A stretch of DNA of 53,556 nt from Devosia sp. (GCF_028290435.1 NZ_JAQGJV010000008.1:1-53556), one strand, 5' to 3'; shown: positions 43,637-51,886, counted from the first letter of the stretch. Numbers and translations are program-made. Notes: generated by a model not told the origin, from the sequence alone.

Positions 43637-44570
43637 CTGCGACTACACGATCCACAGCGCCAAGCATCACCACGGGTGGGACAATTCGTTCTCACCCGTG
43701 GAGACGATCAAGCCGGGCTCGACGGTATTCTTCGAATGCCTCGATAGCGGCGCCGGGCACTTCACGCCCGGCAGCACCGTCGCCGATGTCTCGACGCTGG
43801 ATTTCTCCAAGGTCAATCCGGTCACCGGTCCCATCTATGTCGATGGGGCCGAGCCCGGCGACGCGCTCAAGATCACCTTCGACGGCTTCGAGCCGTCCGG
43901 CTTCGGCTGGACCGCCAATATTCCCGGCTTCGGCCTGCTGGCCGATCAGTTCAAGGACCCGGCGCTGACGCTCTGGACCTATGACAAGAACACTATGGCG
44001 CCCGCGCTGTTCTCGAAAAACGGTCGCGTGCCGCTCAAGGCCTTTACCGGCGAAATCGGCGTCGCGCCGGCCGAACTGGGAAATCACTCGGTCGTCCCGC
44101 CACGCCGCGTCGGCGGCAATCTCGACATCAGGGATTTGACCACCGGCACGGTGCTTTACCTTCCCGTCGAGGTCAAAGGCGCGCTGTTCTCGGTCGGCGA
44201 TACCCACGCCGCCCAGGGCGACGGCGAAGTCTGCGGCACGGCGATTGAGAGCCAGATGAACGTCTCGCTCAAGTTCGATCTGGTCAAAGGCGCCAACCTC
44301 AGGATGCCGCGCTTCACCACCTCGGGGCCGGTCACCAACCATCTCGATGCCAAAGGCTATGAAGTCACTACCGGCATCGGCTCCGACCTGATGGAAGGCG
44401 CGCGCATCGCCGTCTCGCAGATGATCGACCTGCTCGGCCAGCAACAAGGCCTCAGCGCCGAAGACGCCTACATGCTGTGCTCGGTCTGCGGCGATCTGCG
44501 CATTTCCGAAATCGTCGACATGCCCAACTGGGTGGTGAGCTTTTACTTCCCACGGATCGTATTCGAATGA
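43626..44570 (+). CDS. Acetamidase/formamidase family protein
   Basis: A 314-residue enzyme of the FmdA/AmdA family, metal-dependent hydrolases of short amides giving ammonia and a carboxylate. ATG 43626 (MCSNCDYTIHSAKHHHGWDN) overlaps the binding-protein end; the longer open frame lies within that gene. The family is recognised from HHGWDN, the GDALKITF strand with EPSGFGWTANIPGFG, and the strongly conserved GDTHAAQGDGEVCGTAIE block. The C-terminus has DAYMLCSVCGDLRISEIVDMPN. In Pseudomonas the AmiC/AmiR pair controls an aliphatic amidase of the nitrilase type; here an unrelated amidase family takes that place. Confidence 0.93.
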   Translation: MCSNCDYTIHSAKHHHGWDNSFSPVETIKPGSTVFFECLDSGAGHFTPGSTVADVSTLDFSKVNPVTGPIYVDGAEPGDALKITFDGFEPSGFGWTANIPGFGLLADQFKDPALTLWTYDKNTMAPALFSKNGRVPLKAFTGEIGVAPAELGNHSVVPPRRVGGNLDIRDLTTGTVLYLPVEVKGALFSVGDTHAAQGDGEVCGTAIESQMNVSLKFDLVKGANLRMPRFTTSGPVTNHLDAKGYEVTTGIGSDLMEGARIAVSQMIDLLGQQQGLSAEDAYMLCSVCGDLRISEIVDMPNWVVSFYFPRIVFE

Positions 44571-44581
44571 ACGTCATTCCG

Positions 44582-44713
44582 GCAGACACACTCATCGGGC
44601 CCTTCGGGCCATCTTCTCCCCGGGGAGAAGGACAGTGGGCATCGCGCTTTCTATTCCTCTCCCTGTCGGGGAGAGGGTGGATCGGCGCAGCCGAGACGGG
44701 TGAGGGTGTCTGC
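44582..44713 (+). repeat. Rhizobial-type intergenic mosaic element (RIME-like) inside the operon
   Basis: A 132-base element with 8-bp terminal inverted repeats (GCAGACAC at 44582-44589, GTGTCTGC at 44706-44713). Inside are a perfect 18-bp palindrome (CTTCTCCCC/GGGGAGAAG, 44613-44630), a CCTCTCCC-n5-GGGAGAGG hairpin (44656-44676) and the phrase GATCGGCGCAGCCGAGACGGG. This layout is that of the RIME family repeats scattered through Rhizobiales genomes. It lies between the amidase and ATPase genes and ends five bases before ATG 44719, displacing any normal ribosome site. Confidence 0.75.
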
Positions 44714-44718
44714 CCCCG

Positions 44719-46491
44719 ATGAGCATCGAAATACCCCTCCTCTCCGTCCGCAATCTCGTCACCACGGTCAGCACTGCGACCGGCCCCCGCCCGGTGGTCG
44801 ATGACCTGTCCTTCGATCTCGCGCCCGGCGAAACGCTTTGCATTGCCGGCGAAAGCGGCTCCGGCAAGTCGATGACCGCGCTGTCGCTGATGCAGCTCCT
44901 GCCCCAGCCCATGGCGCGCGTTGCCTCGGGCAGCGCCGTATTCAAGGGCCGTGACCTGTTCACGCTGCCCAAAGAGGCGATGCGCCAGGTCCGTGGCAAT
45001 GACATCGCCATGATCTTCCAGGAGCCGATGACCTCACTCAATCCGGTGCTGACCATCGGCCGGCAATTGATCGAAACCATCACCGCTCACGAGTCCACCA
45101 GCCTCAGCCAAGCCCGCCAGCGCGCGCTGGAACTGCTCAACCAGGTCCAAATCCCCGAGGCCGCGCGGCGCCTCCAGCAATATCCCTACGAACTCTCCGG
45201 TGGCATGCGCCAGCGCGTCATGATCGCCATGGCGCTATCCCAGAACCCCGACATTCTCATCGCCGACGAGCCCACTACGGCCCTCGACGTCACCGTGCAG
45301 GCGCAAATCCTCAGCCTGATCCGCAAGCTGCAAGCCGAGACCGGCACGGCGGTCATCATGATCACCCACGACATGGGCGTCGTCGCCGAAATGGCCAACC
45401 GGGTACTAGTGATGAAGGACGGTCGCGCCGTCGAGGCCGGCCCGGTGCGCGATATCTTCGCCATGCCGCAAGCGCCCTACACGCAGGCCCTGCTCGCCGC
45501 CGTCCCGCGCCTCGGCGAAATGACCGGCACGACCATGCCAAAGCGCGCGGTCCGGACCTGGGAGCAGACAGCACCCAAGGAGGTCGTCGATGTCGACAAT
45601 CTCACTGTCCGCTTCCCGATCCGCTCGGGCTTTTTCGGTCGCGTCGAGCGCCGTGTCCACGCCGTCGAAGGCATCGGCTTCAAGCTGTACCGGGGCGAAA
45701 CGCTGGCGCTGGTCGGCGAAAGCGGCTGCGGCAAGTCCACCACCGGCAAGGCGCTGCTCAACCTCGTGCCATTCACCGGCGACGTGCGCATTGCCGGGAC
45801 TCACACCCAAGGCCTGCGCTCCGACCAGATGAAGCCAGTCCGCCGCGATATCCAGATGATCTTCCAAGACCCGTTCGCCTCGCTCGATCCGCGCATGCGC
45901 GTTGGCGATCTGGTGGCCGAACCGCTGCGCATCCATGGCTTGGCCACCGGCAGCGAGTTAACCGATCGCGTTGCCTACCTGTTCAAGCGCGTCGGTCTCT
46001 CTGCCGATCTGCTGGAGCGCTATCCGCACGAGTTTTCCGGCGGCCAGCGCCAGCGCATCTGCATCGCCCGCGCGCTGTCGTTATCTCCCAAGATCATTGT
46101 TGCCGACGAAAGCGTCTCGGCGCTGGACGTATCGATCCAGGCGCAGGTGCTCGACCTGCTGCAGGATATCCAGAACGAAACCGGCATCGCTTATCTCTTC
46201 ATCTCGCACGATATGGGCGTGGTCGAGCAAATCAGCCACCGTGTGGCGGTGATGTATCTCGGCCGGTTCGTCGAAGTGGGCACCCGCGCCCAGGTGTTCG
46301 ACAATCCTCAGCATCCCTATACAAAGGCGCTGATAGCGGCTGTGCCCGTGCCTGATCCGGAGCGGGCGCCTAAACGCTTCAGCCGCCTCACTGGCGACAT
46401 TCCCAGCTCTGTGCGGCCACTTTCCTATGAGCCGCCTACGGCCATTTACCGCGATGTTGGAGATGGACACCTGGTGGCCGAACTTTCGTGA
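44719..46491 (+). CDS. Fused double ATPase of peptide-type ABC transporter (DppD-DppF fusion)
   Basis: A 590-residue protein with two complete ABC domains, equivalent to DppD and DppF joined (as in GsiA/YejF). Domain 1: Walker [10 protein letters not shown], signature [16 protein letters not shown], Walker [14 protein letters not shown]. Domain 2: [25 protein letters not shown], and [13 protein letters not shown] with serine after the catalytic glutamate. A C-terminal oligopeptide-type tail is present ([21 protein letters not shown]) without cysteines. It completes the transporter whose permeases and binding protein lie upstream. No Shine-Dalgarno is visible before ATG 44719 because the mosaic repeat ends there. 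Confidence 0.95.
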   Translation: MSIEIPLLSVRNLVTTVSTATGPRPVVDDLSFDLAPGETLCIAGESGSGKSMTALSLMQLLPQPMARVASGSAVFKGRDLFTLPKEAMRQVRGNDIAMIFQEPMTSLNPVLTIGRQLIETITAHESTSLSQARQRALELLNQVQIPEAARRLQQYPYELSGGMRQRVMIAMALSQNPDILIADEPTTALDVTVQAQILSLIRKLQAETGTAVIMITHDMGVVAEMANRVLVMKDGRAVEAGPVRDIFAMPQAPYTQALLAAVPRLGEMTGTTMPKRAVRTWEQTAPKEVVDVDNLTVRFPIRSGFFGRVERRVHAVEGIGFKLYRGETLALVGESGCGKSTTGKALLNLVPFTGDVRIAGTHTQGLRSDQMKPVRRDIQMIFQDPFASLDPRMRVGDLVAEPLRIHGLATGSELTDRVAYLFKRVGLSADLLERYPHEFSGGQRQRICIARALSLSPKIIVADESVSALDVSIQAQVLDLLQDIQNETGIAYLFISHDMGVVEQISHRVAVMYLGRFVEVGTRAQVFDNPQHPYTKALIAAVPVPDPERAPKRFSRLTGDIPSSVRPLSYEPPTAIYRDVGDGHLVAELS

Positions 46492-46723
46492 AGGCTATCT
46501 GCGGTCCGACCGGGGCTGGGCGTGGAGTGCGAACCAGGGCGGTTGCAACTATCCTGTTCAGGTCGCCCCCAAACTGCCAGTCCGCTTACGGCCCCCAAAT
46601 CGCCACTCGTCGGATGACTGAATTCCCTATCGGTTGATCCAGAAGCCGCCTGTCCGCAAACCAGCCCATTTCTGCTATCAGCTGCAAATTTGGGTAACCC
46701 GCTGCTGGTTGGATGCCCTGCCG
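46492..46723. other. Spacer with eroded dispersed repeat
   Basis: No gene. At about 46565-46613 the run GCCCCCAAATCGCCACTCGTCGG aligns loosely with core 2 of the dispersed repeat, preceded by CAGTCCGCTT. It is the weakest of the copies listed. Confidence 0.4.
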
Positions 46724-47025
46724 TTATCCGCAACGCAACCAGGTGCAGACGGCCAACCTGGCTGCAATGCGCAGCGCGACCGGCGTACCATGCCGGCCGC
46801 CGACCCTGATTGCGGTTTCCTGGTTGAGCGACAGGTGCACGTGCCGCCGTCTGCCGGCCACGAGCCCCTTGGCGAATATTTCATCCAGACTATGCCGCGC
46901 TGTGCTCGATTTGGGTCTGGCACCGAGTGAGCCGCCGCAAGTCCTGTTCCATGGATAGCGATTGAATGGCCCTGCGCCGCCCGAATGCGTAGACCATCAG
47001 CCGACAGGGTAAAGCGCTGCTTGTC
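46724..47025 (-). pseudogene. kptA: kptA remnant (RNA 2'-phosphotransferase), frameshifted
   Basis: On the minus strand a frame from 47025 reads DKQRFTLSADGLRIRAAQGHSI, the substrate-binding core of KptA/Tpt1. After a frameshift near 46890 a second frame reads DEIFAKGLVAGRRRHVHLSL, TAIRVGGRHGTPVALRIAAR and stops at 46724. The RxxQGH, HVHLS and VGxRHGxPV blocks are diagnostic for this NAD-dependent enzyme, which removes the 2'-phosphate left by RNA ligation. The N-terminal domain is not found upstream and the segment holding the tyrosine-rich middle motif is eroded, so the gene is dead. Confidence 0.75.
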
Positions 47026-47256
47026 GTGATGAAGCCCCCTGGCTCTGAAGAGATTGCCGGGATCCTGGCTCACTATGCTGATCCGAGCATTGCGCCGGAA
47101 GACCTGCGGACGATGGTGTGGTCGAGCCGTCCGGACCGCGTCAGGCCATCATCAGTCCGCTCGACGAAGTTGGTGGCGCCAGCTGCCCGCAATTGCAATG
47201 TCAGCGTCGTTCGTCGTACCCATTTCCCCAGGCTTGATCTTTCAGGGAGCCTCACA

Positions 47257-47649
47257 ATGCCCCAATTCACCGGCTCCTGCCTTTGCGGCGATGTTCACAT
47301 CGTTGCCACCGGCCAACCCTACCGCGTCGGCCTCTGCCACTGCCTCGATTGTCGCAAGCACTCCGGCTCGCTGTTTCATGGCTCGGCGATTTTCCCGCAG
47401 GCGGCGGTGATGATCGAAGGGGAGACGCACGACTATGAAGGACGGTTTTTCTGTCCGCGCTGCGGGTCGTCGGTCTTTTCGCGCAGCGGCGATGAGATCG
47501 AGGTGAACCTGGGCTCGCTCGATGAACCCAACCATCTCATGCCGACCTATGAACTCTGGACCATCCGCCGCGAAAGCTGGTTGCCGCCGTTTCCGCTGGC
47601 ACATCACTACCCTCACAACCGCGAAAGCACGGGGCGGACAGAGGACTAG
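47257..47649 (+). CDS. GFA-family (Gfa-like/CENP-V) zinc protein
   Basis: A 130-residue protein. ATG 47257 has AGGGAG at 47244-47249; the open frame continues upstream to 47026 but without a ribosome site and with unlikely composition. Zinc ligands follow the family pattern: GSCLCGDV (two Cys), GLCHCLDCRKHSG (three Cys) and FFCPRCGSSVFS (two Cys). Family members include glutathione-dependent formaldehyde-activating enzyme Gfa, but most are uncharacterised, so activity on S-hydroxymethyl-glutathione should not be assumed. It stands alone beside a kptA remnant. Confidence 0.9.
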   Translation: MPQFTGSCLCGDVHIVATGQPYRVGLCHCLDCRKHSGSLFHGSAIFPQAAVMIEGETHDYEGRFFCPRCGSSVFSRSGDEIEVNLGSLDEPNHLMPTYELWTIRRESWLPPFPLAHHYPHNRESTGRTED

Positions 47650-47778
47650 CTTGAAATCCTGCGCCGCCCACTTGGGTTCGATTGCCTACGCACGACAATC
47701 ATGAACCTTTCGAACACCTGTCGGATTTCAGAAGGGTCAAACGTCGTCCCTCTATCTACCAAGTGAAAGGAACAGGAC

Positions 47779-48258
47779 ATGGCCACCCCCAAGAACACGA
47801 TCTGCCTCTGGTATGACAAGGATGCCGAGGCGGCAGCGCGGTTTTACGCCAAGACTTTCCCCAACAGCACAGTTGGAGCAGTGAGTGTGGCCCCGGGTGA
47901 CAATCCGTCCGGCAAGGCGGGCGATGTGCTCACGGTCGAGTTCACCGTTTTCGGCATTCCGTGCCTTGGCCTCAATGGCGGATCGGCATTCAAGCAGAGC
48001 GAAGCCTTCTCGTTCCAGATCGCCACCGACGACCAGGCGGAGACTGATCGCTACTGGAACGCCATCGTGCAAAACGGCGGCGAGGAAAGCCAATGTGGCT
48101 GGTGCCGGGACAAATGGGGCGTCTCCTGGCAAATCACGCCACGCGCTCTGACCGACGCGATGGCCGCAGGCGGCGCCGAAGCCAAGCGCGCGTTCGATGC
48201 CATGATGACGATGGGAAAAATCGACGTAGCGGCCATCGAGGCAGCGCGTCGCGGCTAG
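47779..48258 (+). CDS. VOC-superfamily (PhnB-like) protein
   Basis: A 159-residue protein of the PhnB / 3-demethylubiquinone-9 3-methyltransferase-like branch of the VOC fold. ATG 47779 has AAAGGAA upstream. It begins ATPKNTICLWYDKDAEAAARFYAKTFP, has the central FTVFGIPCLGLNGG strand, and ends QCGWCRDKWGVSWQITPRAL, all characteristic. Its reaction is unknown; these proteins are not true methyltransferases. A stem-loop follows within 15 bases. Confidence 0.92.
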   Translation: MATPKNTICLWYDKDAEAAARFYAKTFPNSTVGAVSVAPGDNPSGKAGDVLTVEFTVFGIPCLGLNGGSAFKQSEAFSFQIATDDQAETDRYWNAIVQNGGEESQCGWCRDKWGVSWQITPRALTDAMAAGGAEAKRAFDAMMTMGKIDVAAIEAARRG

Positions 48259-48271
48259 CGTTGCCACCCAC

Positions 48272-48297
48272 GGCGGCGAGAACTTATCCCCGCCGCC
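48272..48297 (+). terminator. Stem-loop after the PhnB-like gene
   Basis: GGCGGCG (48272-48278) and CGCCGCC (48291-48297) form a 7-bp GC stem with a 12-base loop, fourteen bases past the stop codon, followed by TTG only. Probable weak terminator. Confidence 0.55.
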
Positions 48298-48349
48298 TTG
48301 CACCATGCCATTATCACCGCATTCCCGTCACACACGCGGTGCCGACGAA

Positions 48350-48586
48350 GCATCGGGCGGGAAGCGAGGCTGCATGGGGTCGCCCAGGCCGATGCGTGGA
48401 CGCTGACAACCGGCCGGACGTAATCGTCCAACCCGAAAGGGCGGCCGCTCGATGCGCATGCAAGACAATCTCGACGTGGGAAGCGGTTTTCGCCTCTTCA
48501 ACTAACCAATCAGGGGGCGCAAGCCCTCGGGGCGAAAGCCGCTTCCCACCGTGTCACCGCGACGCCGCAAGGCCGGGCGGCGTTTT
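48350..48586 (+). ncRNA. Candidate structured RNA ending in an intrinsic terminator
   Basis: Consecutive paired elements fill this gene-free stretch. GCATCGG (48350-48356) pairs with CCGATGC (48389-48395). A three-way junction is closed by GGCC/GGCC (48412-48415, 48443-48446) and holds GGACG-TAAT-CGTCC and CCC-GAAA-GGG. A nearly perfect 21-bp stem (48476-48496 with 48529-48549) encloses an unpaired ATTAACC-like loop region and a GGGGGC-GCAA-GCCCTC hairpin. The end is ACGCCGC-n8-GCGGCGT followed by TTTT (48562-48586). Two GNRA tetraloops and a plus-strand terminator argue for a transcribed RNA. It does not match RNase P, tmRNA, SRP or a riboswitch I know. No promoter was identified. Confidence 0.5.
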
Positions 48587-48719
48587 GGCGTGTCTGGTGT
48601 TCCGCCTAAGCCTCCCCTCACTCACAACTCGACCACCGGCGTCCCAGCCGGCAGCAGCCGCTGCCGGCCGCTTCAGGAACAACCCGGCGGCTCAATCGCG
48701 CGATGCGGCATGCCGCCCT
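48587..48719. other. Short spacer
   Basis: Between the candidate RNA and the end of the minus-strand VOC gene. Nothing recognisable. Confidence 0.4.
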
Positions 48720-49106
48720 TCAGCCGATTTCGTGCGCCACCTCCCAGACATGGCCCGATGGATCAGCAAAGGCGGCCGTGCGGCGGCCCCAGGGACGGTC
48801 CATGGGCCCGTTGAGCAGGCTCACGCCGAGCGTGGCCAGTTCGGCGCAGGTGGCATCGACATTATCCACCCGGATCGTCAGCAGCATTGCGGCGCCCGCC
48901 CCAGGCACGGCCACGGCGCTTGGCGTGACCAGTTCCGGCGCCTCGCTCGCCAGCAACAGGTTGAGCATTGTGCCCGAGAATTGCAGCACTGCCGAGACGG
49001 CGTCCTCGAACAGCACCTCGGCCGTGAAGACCTTGGCGTAGAACGCCTTGGTCGCGTTGATATCGTAGACGAACAGCGTCACCACTTCGATGGCATCCAG
49101 TTTCAT
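48720..49106 (-). CDS. VOC-family (glyoxalase-like) protein
   Basis: A 128-residue single VOC module. ATG 49106 is preceded on the minus strand by GGAAGGAAA; in-frame starts further out (49133, 49163) lack this. It begins MKLDAIEVVTLFVYDINATKAFYAKVF and ends PMDRPWGRRTAAFADPSGHVWEVAHE, where the last glutamate is a usual metal ligand. The substrate is unknown; such proteins include antibiotic-binding and dioxygenase-like members. It is divergent from the MFS carrier gene. Confidence 0.9.
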   Translation of the reverse strand: MKLDAIEVVTLFVYDINATKAFYAKVFTAEVLFEDAVSAVLQFSGTMLNLLLASEAPELVTPSAVAVPGAGAAMLLTIRVDNVDATCAELATLGVSLLNGPMDRPWGRRTAAFADPSGHVWEVAHEIG

Positions 49107-49300
49107 GCGGTTTCCTTCCACTAATTGGCTCATGGCCACTCTGCTCGTCGATTGAGCGGTCATGCATTCGACAATGATGACGCATTTTACGACGAGCCCA
49201 GGAGGCAGGTCTCGCCGACCGCCAAAAATGTTACTCCCGCCGTGTCGGTTTGCCCGTCTACCGTTCGTCTATAGTGTGCAAACGCGTTGAGGAGCGGGCA

Positions 49301-50527
49301 ATGGAAAACCGGTACGGTTGGGTTATCGTGGCAGCGGGGGCGCTGATTACCTGCGTGGCGATGGGCGCGATGTTCGCCCTGCCCGTCTATCTGCAACCCA
49401 TGTCGGACGATACCGGCTGGGGCCATGCCGGCATTTCGCTGGCGATGACCTTCGCCTTCATCGTCATGGGTGTCGCGGGCTTCGGCTGGGGCGCGGTGAC
49501 CGACCGGATCGGGCCGCGGCCCGTGGTGCTGATCGGCTCGGTGATGCTCGGGGTCGGGCTGTTCGTCGCCAGCCGGGCGCCGAACCTGCTGGTCTTCCAG
49601 ATTGCCTATGGAGGGCTGTGTGGCGCCTCGGTCGGCGCGTTTTTCGCCCCGATCATGGCCACGACCCTGGCCTGGTTCGACAAGCATCGCAGCCTTGCCG
49701 TATCGCTGGTGTCGATCGGCGGCGGCGTCGCCCCGATGGTGGTCACTCCGCTGGCCAGTGTGCTGATATCCGCCTACGGCTGGCGCAGCGCCATGCTGAT
49801 CGTCGCCATCGGCTGCTGGGCCATCCTCATCCCCGCCACCTTCCTGATCCGCCGTGCGCCTGCCGCGCTGGCGGCCCCCGCGCCCGCTCCAGCGGTCGTT
49901 GCCGGCGGTCCTGCCCCACGCTCCGTGCTGTCGACCACCTTGCGCTCGCCCCAGTTCATCGTCCTGGCAGCGGTGTTCTGCCTGTGCTGCGCCGCCCATT
50001 CCGGACCGATTTTCCACACCGTCAGCTATGCCATGCTGTGCGGCGCCTCGTCGCTCGCCGCCGCCAGCATCTATAGCGTCGAGGGCGTTGCAGGCTTGTT
50101 CGGCCGGTTGCTATTCGGTCTCGCGGGGGACCGGCTGGGCGTCAAGCGCGTCATCATCGCCGGCCTCCTGCTGCAGGCAGCCGGCATTTACACCTATATC
50201 TATGTCAGCGAGCTGAGCCATTTCTACATGCTGGCCAGCGTGCTCGGCATGGCCTATGGCGGCGTGATGCCGCTCTACGCCGTGCTGGCCCGCGATTATT
50301 TCAAGCCCCAGGTGATGGGCACCGTGCTGGGCGGCATTACGATGATGTCGAGCATCGGCATGGCTATCGGGCCGATCGGCGGCGGCTGGATTTTCGATAC
50401 GTTCGGCGATTACCACTGGCTCTATATCGCCTCCGCCGCCATTGGCCTTGGCGCTGCGGCAGTCGCCCTGACCTTCCCGAAACCCTCGGTGCCGACAGAG
50501 CCGGAAGGCCAACTGGTGCCGGCATGA
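49301..50527 (+). CDS. MFS transporter
   Basis: A 408-residue carrier with twelve predicted membrane helices. ATG 49301 has GAGGAG at 49289-49294. The loop 2-3 signature is GWGAVTDRIGPRPVVLIG and its second-half echo is LLFGLAGDRLGVKRVIIAG. A proline/alanine-rich central loop (residues ~185-205) separates the halves. The overall layout resembles oxalate/formate- and monocarboxylate-type MFS carriers, but the substrate cannot be deduced. It is a single-gene unit. Confidence 0.92.
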   Translation: MENRYGWVIVAAGALITCVAMGAMFALPVYLQPMSDDTGWGHAGISLAMTFAFIVMGVAGFGWGAVTDRIGPRPVVLIGSVMLGVGLFVASRAPNLLVFQIAYGGLCGASVGAFFAPIMATTLAWFDKHRSLAVSLVSIGGGVAPMVVTPLASVLISAYGWRSAMLIVAIGCWAILIPATFLIRRAPAALAAPAPAPAVVAGGPAPRSVLSTTLRSPQFIVLAAVFCLCCAAHSGPIFHTVSYAMLCGASSLAAASIYSVEGVAGLFGRLLFGLAGDRLGVKRVIIAGLLLQAAGIYTYIYVSELSHFYMLASVLGMAYGGVMPLYAVLARDYFKPQVMGTVLGGITMMSSIGMAIGPIGGGWIFDTFGDYHWLYIASAAIGLGAAAVALTFPKPSVPTEPEGQLVPA

Positions 50528-50619
50528 TCAAATCTGTTCGGCCATGCGCAGGACTTATCCACGGCAAGTAGACTTGGCCTCATAGTCATGCTTGATGAGG
50601 CCAACCACTGGAGCCTGCC

Positions 50620-50997
50620 ATGAAACGTCTTGCCTGCGCCCTGCTCGCCGCCTCCGCGCTGATCACTTTTGCCGCCCCCACCTTTGCGCAGGCCGATCCG
50701 GTGGAGAGCTATTGCGCCACGCTGGGCCGGGCCGACCATTTTGCTTCGGATGGCTATCCGCTGGACAATGCCGCCGCCATCATCCGGCAGGATCGCGCCA
50801 ATTTCCATCAGTTCGGAAAGCGCGATCCCAGCGACGAAAACGACTCGATTTTCAGCCGCAAGGCCAACCGCGCGCGCCTCGAACAGATGTTGCGCAATGG
50901 CGATATCTCGCGCAATGCCGAGCGTGCCATCGTCCGCGGCACGCCCGATATCTGTGTCGATGTCTATGACGACTTCATCAACGTGACCCTGCTCTAG
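50620..50997 (+). CDS. Small secreted hypothetical protein
   Basis: A 125-residue protein with a clear signal peptide (MKRLACALLAASALITFAAP, cut near TFAQA-D), giving a mature protein of ~100 residues in the periplasm. ATG 50620 has GGAG at 50608-50611. The mature part has two cysteines, one near its start (ESYCATLG) and one near its end (PDICVDVYDDF), likely to form a disulfide. I do not recognise the family. Neighbours give no clue. Confidence 0.75.
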   Translation: MKRLACALLAASALITFAAPTFAQADPVESYCATLGRADHFASDGYPLDNAAAIIRQDRANFHQFGKRDPSDENDSIFSRKANRARLEQMLRNGDISRNAERAIVRGTPDICVDVYDDFINVTLL

Positions 50998-51126
50998 ATA
51001 CGACGGCAAGTCGCCGAGACGCCCGGCTGGCGGTGAGCTGCCAGCCACAAGGAAAGGTTGTCCTTCGCCCCCCGATGGGCTAAGGCACCGCGTCTCACGC
51101 ACTGCACGAACAGGAACGAACGCATA

Positions 51127-51486
51127 ATGAAGCAGCCCAAGGAAGCCGGTTTCGCCGAGCGCCGGAACAATTCCCTCGAGGCCAAGAAGCTGTTGCTGGA
51201 AAAGTTCAAGGCGGCGCCCAAGCTCGACGACCCAGAAGTGGCCGCCAAGCGCGCTGAGCGCGAAGCGCTGGCCGCTGCCCGCGAGGCCCGTCGCGCCGAG
51301 CGTGATCGCGCCAATGCCGAGGCCAAGGCCGCCAAGATCCTGGCCGATGCTGCCGATCGCGAAGCCAAGGCTGCCGAAGCCGAGGCCCAGAAGATCGCCG
51401 AAGAGCTGCGCCTGAACATGAGCGAAGAAGAGCGCAAGGCCGAACGCGATCGCCGCTACGCCGCCCGCAAGGCCCGCAAGCGCTAA
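51127..51486 (+). CDS. Charged coiled-coil protein, DUF6481 type
   Basis: A 119-residue protein, highly charged, predominantly Ala, Glu, Lys and Arg. ATG 51127 has AGGAA at 51114-51118. The N-terminal MKQPKEAGFAERRNNSLEAKKLLLEKFKAAPKLDDP is the conserved part of the alphaproteobacterial DUF6481 proteins as I remember them. Residues ~40-105 form one long helix with heptad-like spacing, and the tail is basic (RRYAARKARKR), so binding to nucleic acid or the ribosome is possible. No function is known. The TfoX-N gene follows after 23 bases on the same strand. Confidence 0.75.
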   Translation: MKQPKEAGFAERRNNSLEAKKLLLEKFKAAPKLDDPEVAAKRAEREALAAAREARRAERDRANAEAKAAKILADAADREAKAAEAEAQKIAEELRLNMSEEERKAERDRRYAARKARKR

Positions 51487-51509
51487 TCGGGAAAGCAGGG
51501 GGGTCGCCT

Positions 51510-51836
51510 TTGGACAATGCCACTGCCGACCGCCTGCGTAACCTGCTCGATGGCGACCCGCGCATCTCTGAAAAGAAGATGTTCGGCGGTATCACCTTCC
51601 TGATGAACGGCCATATGCTGATCTCGGCCAAGAAGAACGGCCAGGTCATGGTTCATGTCGGCAAAGACGACAATGACGAGGCCCTGTCGCGTCCGGGCGC
51701 CAGCCAGATGGTGCATGGCGACAAGGTCATGCGCGGCTTCATCTGGGTCGATGCCGACGAGACCGAGGACGACGAGACGTTGCGCGACTGGATCGCGCTG
51801 GCGGAAAAGTACGTGCGTACACAGAAGCCGAAATAG
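51510..51836 (+). CDS. TfoX N-terminal domain protein
   Basis: A 108-residue protein starting at TTG 51510 with a GGGGGG ribosome site (51497-51503 region) and no better start. It shows the TfoX_N pattern DRLRNLLDGDPRISEKKMFGGITFLMNGHMLIS and the central V-G-K-D-D strand turn. Only the N-terminal domain is present, without the helix-hairpin-helix C-terminal part of the competence regulator Sxy, so a competence role should not be assumed. Confidence 0.88.
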   Translation: MDNATADRLRNLLDGDPRISEKKMFGGITFLMNGHMLISAKKNGQVMVHVGKDDNDEALSRPGASQMVHGDKVMRGFIWVDADETEDDETLRDWIALAEKYVRTQKPK

Positions 51837-51854
51837 ACCTCCCCAGCAACTCAC

Positions 51855-51886
51855 TTGACCCGGCCCTTGGGGCTGCCCCGATAAGG
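51855..51886 (+). promoter_or_regulatory. MerR-type promoter with long spacer and dyad
   Basis: TTGACC (51855-51860) and GATAAG/ATAAGG (51880-51886) are separated by 19-20 bases, longer than the normal 17. The centre of the spacer is a dyad GGGGC-T-GCCCC (51869-51879) flanked by CCTT and AAGG. This is the layout of promoters that MerR-family proteins activate by twisting the DNA. It lies 29 bases before the start of a MerR-family gene, suggesting self-control. Confidence 0.65.

Noticed and set aside
47026..47256. Upstream extension of the GFA protein to 47026
   Set aside because: The added 77 residues have no family similarity and no ribosome site; part of this DNA lies opposite the kptA remnant. 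ATG 47257 has AGGGAG.
48335..48420. Resemblance of GGTGCC ... GGGAAGCGAGG to the start of a cobalamin riboswitch
   Set aside because: The conserved later boxes (GCCACTG and the following core) are missing and no B12-related gene lies downstream on the same strand.
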